Shown here: positions 59,301 through 64,000 of the stretch, piece after piece | Layout of the letters: each line of letters starts with the position of its first letter | Position numbering within the stretch: the stretch's first letter is position 1 | Translations under genes and position numbers: made by a program | Source of the DNA: Coffea arabica | Lineage: Eukaryota > Streptophyta > Magnoliopsida > Gentianales > Rubiaceae | Length of the DNA stretch: 64,000 nt | Assembly: GCF_036785885.1 (NCBI RefSeq) | Contig: NC_092323.1 | Location: 29,520,501-29,584,500 of the forward strand | Reading direction: 5' to 3' | The notes under the pieces: model-generated | The model's input: the letters and a program-made list of their open reading frames with translations, nothing else | What the model was told of the DNA's origin: nothing | Database searches by the model: none

Positions 59301-60988
59301 ATGAGTTTTTTTTATGTGTAACTTTGGATTTGACTGAGGAAAAGAATGAAGCCATAAATGGCTGGAAATAGGAAAATACAAAGGGCGTGCTGCCCAAATT
59401 TACGCTCGAGGGCTAGGTAGACATATTTGTAACTTGAGTAAGGGTTAAGAGTGACTACTGCTTGAGCCATCTAGGATATTTGCGTCTTCTTTTACCGAGG
59501 TATATAAGTAAGGACTTGGCCGAACTTGTTCCCTTGAGAAATAAAATAATGACTGCTCGGAGTATGTTTTTCTTGTACTTTCTACTCAAATGGCATTTCC
59601 AAATATAAATGTTACAAAGTTTTGTAGTTTAAAAAGTGAGCAAGTGTTTCACGACTACTCTTCAAGTGAATTTCAATTTCTTGATTCTTATTGAACGAAA
59701 CGTCTAAGTTTCGAACCTTAGTCGATTTTCAAAGTTCTTAAGTCAAGTTTTATCGCAGATTTGGACTCCAAACCCGGAGTACAATCCCGACGCGATCACT
59801 AGAGGCACAACTTTTGGTGAGTGCTTCCAAATATCTGATTGAACTTGATATTTGTGATTTATCTTTGACCAATGTGATTACATGATATATATAAGTGATT
59901 TGATAGGGCAAGGGTGTACTTTATCGCACTTGCCCTAACGAGATTTGTTCTTGTTCATCGAATTCAATTGTCTTGCTCTACATGCGTGTGAATTATATCT
60001 TGCCTGGAATTCCAGAAACCCTGTGGCTAATTAATCGAGTTGAGCCGGCAAGGGCCAGGTCGATTAGATAACGAACCCTGGGTAATTAGTGATGTCGAGT
60101 GGAGTGTTATCTCCTCGGTTAATCGGTATACTCGAGTAATACCACCCGTGTTTCGCATGACGTGCAGGCTCGGTAAGGGGGTTGATCGGTGGACAGAGAC
60201 TGGCGTGAAGTGGGGTTTTTCTGGACTAGTTCATTACTTGAAAGTTGACGGAGTGTCAACTACCAATCGATCGAGCTGTGATGGAGCCGAGATATGAGCC
60301 ACTATATCCTTACATGTGAATGTGAACCAGATATTTCTTGACTATTTGAAGTGTTATTTCTCTGATTCGACTTGTTTGCTCGCTATTTCTCTATCACGCT
60401 GTTATTACTTTATCTGATGTCCAATTTGAAATTTGGAACGTCACTGAGTTTTGGCATACTCCGTTAGTTTTGTTTTCTTTACAGGGGTACGAGCGAGGCG
60501 TGAGATATGTAAAGACTAGCGTAGTCTAGTTGTTTTTAACTTTTGACTTGTACTCGCACTATCACTCGATTAGGATGATTGTACTTGGATTGTATACACT
60601 TTGAACCCGTTTGGGGTATATAGAGGTTTTGTATTTTGAATATGCATCGATGTAAATTGTAAGTGTGAATTGCGATGTTATTTATTGTCGATGGATGTAT
60701 GCACGTGATACGAGTGAGTGAGTCCTGGCGAGAGTTGGGCAGGCGACTCGCCGAACCCTTTGGTACGCCTTGGGGGGAGGTGGGGTCGTCACATTAATGA
60801 AGGGCAGAATAACATTGGAACGAGAGTACCTTAGCTGTGAAAGTGATGTTCTCGAGCTGGAAATTCCAATTGTCTTCGTATTCAACCATGCTGCCTCTAT
60901 AAAGCTCTCCGCTCTTCAGCTCTACGGTCACGATGTGTCCTGTGGCTTCGTGTGGAAGCTTCACCGGTATACCTAAGCTACGACTCAT
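34650..60988 (-). CDS. SMD3: SMD3: small nuclear ribonucleoprotein Sm D3, five coding exons
   Basis: Exons on the minus strand: 60988-60830, 35355-35303, 35217-35151, 35065-35009 and 34712-34650, encoding 132 residues, the usual length for plant SmD3. SmD3 is one of seven Sm proteins forming the ring on spliceosomal snRNAs. Sm motif 1 lies in exon 1 ([20 protein letters not shown] and LENITFTAK), Sm motif 2 in exons 2-3 ([18 protein letters not shown]), and the C-terminal Arg/Gly tail ([27 protein letters not shown]) in exons 4-5. All introns are GT-AG and phases match, with no stop or shift, so the gene looks functional. Intron 1 is 25,474 bp because a Gypsy element carrying two further insertions landed about 31 bp after the donor site. 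Residues such as P12, Y37 and F43 differ from the sequence I remember. Confidence 0.92.
35356..36413 (-). other. SMD3 intron 1, host part on the acceptor side
   Basis: 1058 bp of AT-rich intron between the exon 2 acceptor and the retrotransposon; no other feature seen. Confidence 0.75.
36414..39583 (+). mobile_element. Outer Gypsy 5' LTR (LTR-B)
   Basis: Contains a donor-like GAG/GTATAATGG (37199/37200), the hairpin (38694-38727), an acceptor-like TTTTTCTTACAG/GGG (39274/39275) and the shared terminal box. Confidence 0.93.
39586..39598 (+). other. Primer-binding site, outer Gypsy
   Basis: TGGTATCAGAGCC, two bases after the LTR end; initiator tRNA-Met type. Confidence 0.88.
39732..40339 (+). 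CDS. Small coiled-coil ORF upstream of gag (ORF0-like)
   Basis: An open frame of about 198 codons (39746-40339) sits between the primer-binding site and gag. It lacks an in-frame ATG at its start, but an ATG at 39732 in another frame opens a Gly/Ala-rich stretch ([14 protein letters not shown]), so a one-base shift near 39774 probably separated the start from the body. The body has a Cys/Trp segment (RRCDCWKTY), a long, highly charged helical region likely to form a coiled coil (from about DDERRRLGS through [10 protein letters not shown]) and a Pro/Glu/Ser-rich acidic tail. I do not recognise a family. Extra ORFs before gag are known in Ogre-type Gypsy elements but would be unusual in a chromovirus. 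It may be an element protein of unknown role. Confidence 0.55.
40632..41975 (+). pseudogene. Outer Gypsy gag and start of protease
   Basis: A basic Arg/Gly-rich start, then the retrotransposon Gag core ([12 protein letters not shown] through KYLPPIV), then [14 protein letters not shown], an RGG-rich linker and two knuckles. One TAG (41211-41213) interrupts the frame where relatives have a sense codon; the frame is otherwise continuous. The first knuckle, [14 protein letters not shown], is whole; the second, [15 protein letters not shown], has Arg in place of its last Cys. Protease begins near [11 protein letters not shown], but the catalytic Ser/Thr-Gly is missing and the frame shifts there, giving the stop at 41975. 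The coding sequence resumes after the nested insertion at 54337. Confidence 0.88.
43931..45011 (+). mobile_element. Copia element 2, 5' LTR
   Basis: 1081 bp. Five perfect CGGACGTCCG palindromes lie at 44085-44094, 44106-44115, 44170-44179, 44302-44311 and 44365-44374, with many GTCGGAC half-sites between them. Confidence 0.92.
45012..45025 (+). other. Primer-binding site, Copia element 2
   Basis: ATTGGTATCAGAGC directly after the LTR; initiator tRNA-Met type. Confidence 0.9.
45067..46137 (+). CDS. Copia element 2 Gag, truncated by TAA
   Basis: Starts at MTTSHAMF as in element 1; 356 codons. It contains the UBN2-type Gag region, the knuckle [14 protein letters not shown] (308-321) and KTTQS (237-241), which resembles the LC8 dynein-light-chain motif reported for Sirevirus Gag proteins. 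A TAA at 46135-46137 replaces a Glu codon of element 1; the same frame continues at once. Confidence 0.9.
   Translation: MTTSHAMFVEGQSVTRPPMFSGSNYVSWKERMIIFLQSIDIELWFIVSEGPHEANFLDADTGLLRPKRRAEMNAQDKTNLTLNAKAMNVLYSALDSNESIRVKGCKSAKEMWDKLREIHEGGDNVREQKKAILVTKYESFKIEPLEDIDKMYCRFNDLIKDLEVLGKEYTLGEKNRKILNALGKEWENKVTAIEEAKDLNSVPIESLINSLTSYELKLKSKVQEEEDARAKRNIALKTTQSEDDPAHLDDEDSDGDDNDLALITRGFKRILNKRKFRKGGPSNQFQNYSSNARNKGKQEFNKKLVDKCYECGQPGHYANECPMKKIKDGKADRKTRFNNFQITWNECNSEGEVEEE
46150..46788 (+). CDS. Copia element 2 Gag extension: coiled coil and second zinc knuckle
   Basis: In the same frame as gag, beyond the TAA. After [10 protein letters not shown] comes a long heptad-rich region ([20 protein letters not shown] and onward), then a knuckle [14 protein letters not shown] (CX2CX4HX4C). 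This Gag extension is common in Sirevirus-type polyproteins. The frame stops at 46788 after an A run, and the protease frame is one base off. Nearly all of this segment (46180-46817) is missing from element 1. Confidence 0.85.
   Translation: MAFMAIGDNEVTSIHSQSESDDEKDDNLESFVEKMHNALKESYDKNKQLKQKIAFLIHENTSLLQQNKQLKTDNDCLVRAGFNVQNELDRKTNICKMLKERHGDLKKRMDNLDETLKARKQDFLKKNMSSTFLTAYQRTLARNKNAHDFTTYRRSGLRYVKPVHVKDSSIMCDFCCQKGHLKGDCYVKRNLNKGMKCIWLVRYNANYCGPKN
46180..46817 (+). other. Intron-like segment (exitron candidate) absent from Copia element 1
   Basis: Borders are AATGAG/GTAACT (46179/46180) and TCTCTTTTCAG/GAAAAA (46817/46818). A plant branch-point match TGCTAAC is at about 46761-46767, some 50 nt before the acceptor. 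Copia element 1 reads GATAATGAG directly into GAAAAATGCTCA, the exact joined product. The length is 638 here; with one A restored in the A run near 46780 it would be a multiple of three. A deletion through the AGG shared at both borders is the alternative explanation. Confidence 0.7.
46818..49930 (+). pseudogene. Copia element 2 pol (protease, integrase, RT, RNase H), frameshifted
   Basis: Frame 1 (to 48206) has protease [11 protein letters not shown], the integrase zinc site and the DD35E core ([23 protein letters not shown]). Frame 2 (48197-49930) has RT with YVDD and RNase H with [16 protein letters not shown] and FCDNTSAI. The break near 48180 lies in the acidic, poorly conserved linker between integrase and RT, where the DNA differs from element 1 by small indels. 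Catalytic residues are otherwise intact. The pol stop at 49928-49930 matches element 1. Confidence 0.92.
49931..50384 (+). promoter_or_regulatory. Spacer between pol and third ORF, Copia element 2
   Basis: Two CGGACGTCCG palindromes (49947-49956, 49969-49978) and a CGGCCGTCCG variant near 50049, placed as in element 1. Confidence 0.5.
50385..51890 (+). CDS. Copia element 2, third ORF (501 aa), intact
   Basis: Same length, start ([11 protein letters not shown]) and end (LSRRTPGST) as the third ORF of element 1, with scattered substitutions and no stop. The domain order is the same: basic start, Pro/Ser/Gln linker, Transposase_32-like globular region with [13 protein letters not shown], a short helical segment, and an acidic tail. 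Its integrity beside a broken pol suggests either recent breakage of pol or separate selection. The function is unknown. Confidence 0.82.
   Translation: MHHLHPSFHTFHTMVNLRGGKVTAGRKNPLRDEDEDLPTVKRSSKRFKRGAVKGQMSRTTPQPTSQPESRQGTSSQPPLKSATLPTFFDDAAKDKHSWISQKGVIPQRTVNSSEFRHIGLESILSLFAFQKWSHLISMPNVYYPEMLHQFFANLRKGTDQTEIMSRVNGVDLVFDSETVNFILNTTIERGCKDKITNFFSYEEHPTADNHFVGAKMLTYFKRSFSSPADAKLNDLAPVNLIAFSIISNLLVPTDGHRTDANKMELYLFYCFREKIRIDFGFVMCKFLLRYATDSHRKLSYGKFLQKIFEFYKVPILGVCPKEAFSYAFTKGYFERKNLVFKDNLWAYKGASSSEQRSKTAHDPSSVSLTPIHPRKSATKAASSSNDEVIEFFRELKQHVLLLEHGLMLTMSSEQQTAFLDKKNLLFPPPVVEEVSHDKEPHPTDPSSSIPDPGSSTPVTPHSPSTSDKGKAPVEEAAENDEETEEEDLSQYQLSRRTPGST
52131..52438 (+). other. Multiple polypurine tracts of Copia element 2
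   Basis: AAAAAGGGGGAGAA abuts the 3' LTR (52426-52438). Further AGGGGGAGT copies are at 52301-52310, 52340-52349 and 52364-52373, and a decayed copy at about 52131-52146. Confidence 0.85.
52439..53518 (+). mobile_element. Copia element 2, 3' LTR
   Basis: 1080 bp, TGTTATTCTTGG...GGGCCTTACA. Some palindrome sites differ from the 5' LTR by single transitions. Confidence 0.92.
54332..57541 (+). pseudogene. Outer Gypsy protease end, RT, RNase H, integrase and chromodomain-like end
   Basis: After the nested LTR the frame resumes in protease ([27 protein letters not shown]). RT includes [19 protein letters not shown] and the catalytic [10 protein letters not shown]. RNase H has lost its first Asp (TNAS where relatives have DAS) but keeps [14 protein letters not shown] and [14 protein letters not shown]. 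Integrase has the HHCC zinc site (CLTCQQ) and the core with [15 protein letters not shown] and SERTIQTLE. The C-terminus [17 protein letters not shown] to EEATWEL is chromodomain-like. Breaks: TAG 54910, TAA 55081, frameshift at 55392, TGA 55527 and a frameshift near 57210. Most stops fit C-to-T (or G-to-A) change, as expected of methylated repeats. Confidence 0.9.
57613..57625 (+). other. Polypurine tract, outer Gypsy
   Basis: AAGGGGGAGAGAG immediately before the 3' LTR, preceded by the AATTTCGAGG...GAAATT motif seen near 1145. Confidence 0.85.
57626..60793 (+). mobile_element. Outer Gypsy 3' LTR (LTR-B)
   Basis: 3168 bp. Donor-like GAG/GTATAATGG (58409/58410), hairpin 59904-59937, acceptor-like TTTCTTTACAG/GGG (60484/60485), terminal box and CGTCACA end. 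Confidence 0.93.
60830..60988 (-). CDS. SMD3: SMD3 exon 1
   Basis: 159 nt, 53 codons from ATG (60986-60988) to TFTAK; donor AAG/GTACTC at 60830/60829. The outer Gypsy TSD begins about 31 bp into the intron. Confidence 0.94.
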
Positions 60989-61411
60989 TGCTATTGCTAT
61001 TTCCTGCTATGCTCCCTACGCAAAACCCTAAACCCAAAGTCCAGCAGAAAGCTACCAAAAATTAATTAGCAGTAACTATATACCAGTAGATCCAGCCCAA
61101 AGTTTTGAAAAAAAAGTTTAAAAAATCGTAGACAAATGTAAAAATAGAAATGCACAATCAATTCTAAGAATTATAGCAAAAAAAAAAAGATGTATACAAG
61201 AGATTGAAATTTGTGAGATTAAAAGTAAATAAGTAAATAAAAGGTGAGAAGAGAGAGATAAAATGAAGTAACCTTACCGGATAAAGAGGTAGAGAAATAT
61301 ATCCTCGTCGTTGGCTGTCGCCGGAAGATGCTGCGTTGCGGTTCAGCTAGGAGAACTGTGTCTTCACCTAGCGGCGAGGACAGGGAAAGTTAATAATGTA
61401 GCCGCGTACAA
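60989..61411 (-). promoter_or_regulatory. SMD3 5' leader with a probable UTR intron and telo-box
   Basis: On the minus strand a non-coding exon appears to end at 61278 (CCG/GTAAGG), and an acceptor TTGCGTAG lies at 61016, 27 bp before the start codon. The intron end contains the telo-box AAACCCTAA (plus strand about 61023-61032), frequent in plant genes for ribosomal and RNA-processing proteins. The transcription start is probably between 61300 and 61411. Confidence 0.5.
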
Positions 61412-61624
61412 GTGAGATCCGCTATATCAAGTTTCGGACCTATATTTACGATTTGACCCACCCATGCTTTTTAATCCTAATCTTTTTCTAATTTTTGACT
61501 GCCTGGGGCCTTGGGCCTTGGACTTTTACTTGGTTAGAGACCATTACTAATTACTAGTTACTACTTAAGCATGGGTGGGTCAAATCCTAAATATAGGTCC
61601 GGAACTTGATATAGCGGATCTCAC
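61412..61624. mobile_element. Foldback MITE with ~57-bp terminal inverted repeats
   Basis: A 213-bp unit begins GTGAGATCCGCTATATCAAG, and its other end is the near-perfect inverted copy (a few mismatches over about 57 bp). It is flanked by CAA (61409-61411 and 61625-61627), a possible 3-bp duplication. I cannot assign the superfamily. It lies directly upstream of the SMD3 leader and could form or replace part of the promoter. Confidence 0.75.
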
Positions 61625-61991
61625 CAATGTTTTAAAACCCGGACCGTCAATTGAACCGGTGAAGTGAAAGGGTCAAGATTCAACCAGTCAGACCGATTCA
61701 ACCCCGATTCAATAAATAAATAAATAAATAAATATATGTATATAGAAGACACACACACCTATGCACAGAATAAGATATAAATGCTAAATCACAATTAACA
61801 TAAGAGCAATATCCAACAATTAACACACACACAGTTAACATAGTTTTCAAACTTACATGTCCAATTGTCTAAACTATTCGTATTTGGGAACTGAAACTGT
61901 CACCAAATGATCTAAAGGGGTTAATAGAGATAATGAAACAACCGTTTAGCTAGAATGAAGTTAATTCCCTAAGCCTTGTGCATTTCTTGTG
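61625..61991. other. Repeat-derived spacer with (AAAT)n microsatellite
   Basis: Includes AAAACCCGGACCG and AACCGGTGAAG, which look like the edge of a dispersed repeat, and a six-unit AAAT/AATA microsatellite at about 61711-61734. No gene is seen. Confidence 0.5.
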
Positions 61992-62158
61992 GGTGTTAAG
62001 TATATTCACGATAACTGGGTTTTGCACAGAGATTTAAAGACATCAAATATACTTTTAAATAACTGTGGTAAGTTGAAGATCTGTGACTTTGGATTAGCAT
62101 GTCAATATGGAAGCCCTTTGAAACCATATACTAACTTGGTGGTTACTTTGTGGCACAG
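61992..62158 (+). pseudogene. Cyclin-dependent kinase G (PITSLRE-type) exon fragment
   Basis: The open frame reads [39 protein letters not shown] and LVVTLWHR, covering the kinase catalytic loop (HRD) and activation segment (DFG) and ending at a donor AG/GTGAGC (62158/62159). The sequence is typical of plant CDKG kinases, which link cell-cycle control and splicing. No upstream or downstream exon is visible before repeats begin. Substitutions such as Cys after GLA (usually Arg) and His for Tyr in LWHR suggest it is no longer constrained. It could be a captured exon or what is left of a gene destroyed by insertions; a partial gene continuing beyond 64000 cannot be excluded. Confidence 0.75.
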
Positions 62159-62281
62159 GTGAGCGTAGTTTTATGCACTATTGTATTTTTTAGTTGAGAT
62201 AATTAAAATCTTTTATCTGGCTCAGCAAAGCAGTCTCTATTCAATGGGAAAACAGAAGTTGATCAACTTGACAAGGTTAAC

Positions 62282-62763
62282 TGTGACAGCCCCACCTCAC
62301 CCTAAGGCGAACCAAAGGGTTCGGCGGACCGCCTGCCCAACTCTCGCCAGGACTACGGAGTCGATTCACACAAACCCAACGTAGTACGCGCGATAGAACC
62401 CAAAGAAAATGAACAATTGGAAACTACTAAGGTGAGAACATGCCTACTAAACCATAGAATTATAGTCTCAACGAAATACATTTAATAGACAAGGTTAAAC
62501 ACTTATACATATATTTACATTGAAGTCTTGAACAAATTAACATAAAGTGCGATCCAAGGTACTCATATTACACAAAATACAATTAGGGTTTCGTTTTCAA
62601 AAGAGTTTAACCACATGACATATATACTAGCTTGACCATTTTCTTCCAAAATCGTGATTTCCAAGTTTGTCCCCTGTAAGGAAAACAAAGGCAACAGAAA
62701 GGGGTGAGTTTACGCTCAATGAGGTACCAAACATATAGGGGTAAAATCATGGCCTTTCACGTT
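62282..62763 (-). mobile_element. Gypsy LTR 3' fragment
   Basis: Minus-strand LTR end (GGGGCTGTCACA at 62282) with the shared terminal box and, further in, the CCTTACAG acceptor-like site (around 62672-62679) and the conserved GAGTTTACGCTC-type segment. It is cut at 62764 by another element's LTR start. Confidence 0.75.
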
Positions 62764-64000
62764 TGTCGCGCCCCATTTTTTATAAGAAAAATAAATAAAT
62801 GGTTTTAAAAAAGTGAATTTTTGATTTGAAAAATGAATTTTGATTTACAAAGAAAATGAAGAAAAATATGGGTCTAAATGGGACTCGAAAATGCGACGAT
62901 TTGACCCAAAATATAGTTTAAAAAGGGTTTTTGAAATAAACATCGGAGTCGCCACTTGGTATAGAGTTAAGGTGTACCAAGTCACCTAAAAATGAATTTT
63001 TTAAAGGAAAAGGTAGAAAGAAACCCCTTTTAAACGACTCCTAGTCTACGTAAACCAACGAAAAAGGTTCGGGAGTCCTATTTGACGAAGGGGAAGGCAA
63101 AGATAAAAATTCAAGGCACCCCTTCGACCTAACCAAGGCTAGTTGCGTGATTTAGTCAAAGATTTTCTTGTTTTATCCTAAAAATTTATCACATTTGGAT
63201 GTACTATATGGATGCAAACCCTAGACCTAGGGGGTGTCGGGGGGCAAAATTTCTCTTCAAAGCTTGAATGGTGCCAATCACATTAATTGTGATGCCCAAT
63301 AATGACTCTTTGGAGAGGTCACGAATAGTGCAGAAAATATGAGACTCTAAGAAAAGAAAAGAGATAAAATAATTATAGAGATATGCATGTCTTAAAGGAA
63401 TGCAACATGTCAGGTACGGGGGACTAATATTCGTGACTCAATTTTCCCTTTAATAGAGGGAATACGAGCGTGCTAAGGCTAGAAAAGCCAAACTCGTCCA
63501 TATCCCATACTCAAGGGGTTTCCCTAATCTAATCAAGCAAATGCACTACCCTAATCCTAATTCTAAAATGAAATGCAAGTCTAATGTTATGTATCATACA
63601 TAGGGGTATATATATAGGGAAATTAGGGATAAGGGATATACGTATAAGGGGAATATCATACAAAATGATAAAAGGCCCTAGAAAGTGGAAAAATATGCAT
63701 GAAATGAAGTGATTTTATCATACAATCATGATCTAACGCGCGAAGGGCTCCTAAGGGTCTAGCGTTGGACTAGCCCATATTTCTACTTTCTCACTAGCGT
63801 TGGACTAGTGGGAAATCAAACAAGGAAAACCACAACTAGCGTTGGACTAGTGTGGTATCGAAAAAAGGATCACAACTAGCGTTGGACTATTGTGATAACG
63901 TCACACATTAATTATAACCTCATAAAAGCATAATAAAGCGAGTAAACACATAATGCCACATAAACACATAACACATAATCATGATATCTAGATGCAAGGC
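62764..64000 (+). mobile_element. LTR of a different Gypsy-type family, runs off the right edge
   Basis: Begins TGTCGCGCCCCATTTTTT and has GGAGTCGCCACTTGGTAT followed by GGTGTACCAAGTCACC, an arrangement I recall from long plant Gypsy (TAT/Athila-like) LTRs. No ORF. Four copies of CTAGCGTTGGACTA occur at 63759-63889. Confidence 0.55.
63759..63889. repeat. Interspersed repeat of CTAGCGTTGGACTA, four copies
   Basis: Copies at 63759, 63794, 63836 and 63876, each followed by a stretch of about 25 variable bases; three are bordered by CACTAG/CTAGTG or CACAA/TTGTG inverted flanks. Confidence 0.8.

Larger units (their letters stand above)
36414..60793 (+). mobile_element. Outer Gypsy chromovirus element in SMD3 intron 1, TSD TTAAT
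   Basis: The outermost layer of the nest. LTRs of 3170 bp (36414-39583) and 3168 bp (57626-60793) run TGTGAAGACTTG...GTCGTCACA, and perfect duplications TTAAT flank the element (36409-36413 and 60794-60798). Net of nested insertions it is about 12.0 kb. Order: primer-binding site, small coiled-coil ORF, gag, protease, RT, RNase H, integrase, chromodomain-like end, polypurine tract. The order RT-RNase H-integrase and the C-terminal chromodomain-like segment place it with chromoviruses (Tekay/Del type). About nine differences in the first 250 bp of the LTRs suggest 3-4 percent divergence, older than the Copia insertions. Several stops and frameshifts make it non-autonomous. Confidence 0.93.

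Overview
This is a 64-kb window of plant nuclear DNA, almost certainly from a eudicot. The evidence is spliced plant-type genes (GT-AG introns, telo-box leader) set in a dense thicket of plant LTR retrotransposons. The shared long-LTR Gypsy families and the gag-only derivative would fit an asterid such as a Rubiaceae, but the species cannot be fixed from the sequence. About nine tenths of the window is mobile DNA. The host genes are short exons spread around the insertions.

Layout. 1-14806: a minus-strand tandem of three long Gypsy LTRs separated by two very short internal regions (one holds only a gag fragment), interrupted by two solo LTRs (5519-8113 and 12055-14785), each with a perfect 5-bp target-site duplication (TSD). 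15300-26776 (+): MSRA5, a secretory methionine sulfoxide reductase A-like gene; its intron 1 holds a 9.2-kb Copia element (16299-25528, minus strand) with an unbroken 1408-codon gag-pol and a second 501-codon ORF. 26777-29604: intergenic DNA with hairpins and a Helitron-like end. 29605-33448 (+): exon 1 of a Pin1-type prolyl isomerase, split by a 3.6-kb solo LTR and also frameshifted. 34650-60988 (-): SMD3, a complete five-exon Sm protein gene whose intron 1 has grown to 25.5 kb by a three-deep nest: Gypsy chromovirus (36414-60793) > solo LTR (41995-54331) > Copia (43931-53518), each layer with its own TSD. 61412-61624: a foldback MITE just upstream of SMD3. 61992-62158: a cyclin-dependent kinase G exon fragment. 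62282-64000: further LTR pieces running off the window.

How the parts work together. The two Copia elements are close relatives with Sirevirus hallmarks: multiple polypurine tracts, a third ORF between pol and the 3' LTR, and clusters of the palindrome CGGACGTCCG. Comparing them gives the most striking observation. Copy 2 carries a 638-bp segment of gag (coiled coil plus a second zinc knuckle) that begins GT, ends AG and has a good branch-point sequence; copy 1 lacks exactly that segment and reads straight through from gag to protease. This looks like a retrotransposed product of an exon-internal (exitron-like) splicing event. The Gypsy LTR families, although diverged, share three architectural features: a strong 5' splice site near the first quarter of the LTR, a TTACAG-type 3' splice site near its end, and between them a hairpin with a constant loop and a covarying stem.

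Both intact-looking host genes (MSRA5, SMD3) tolerate antisense elements in their first intron. All family names are from memory of the protein families; no database search was possible.
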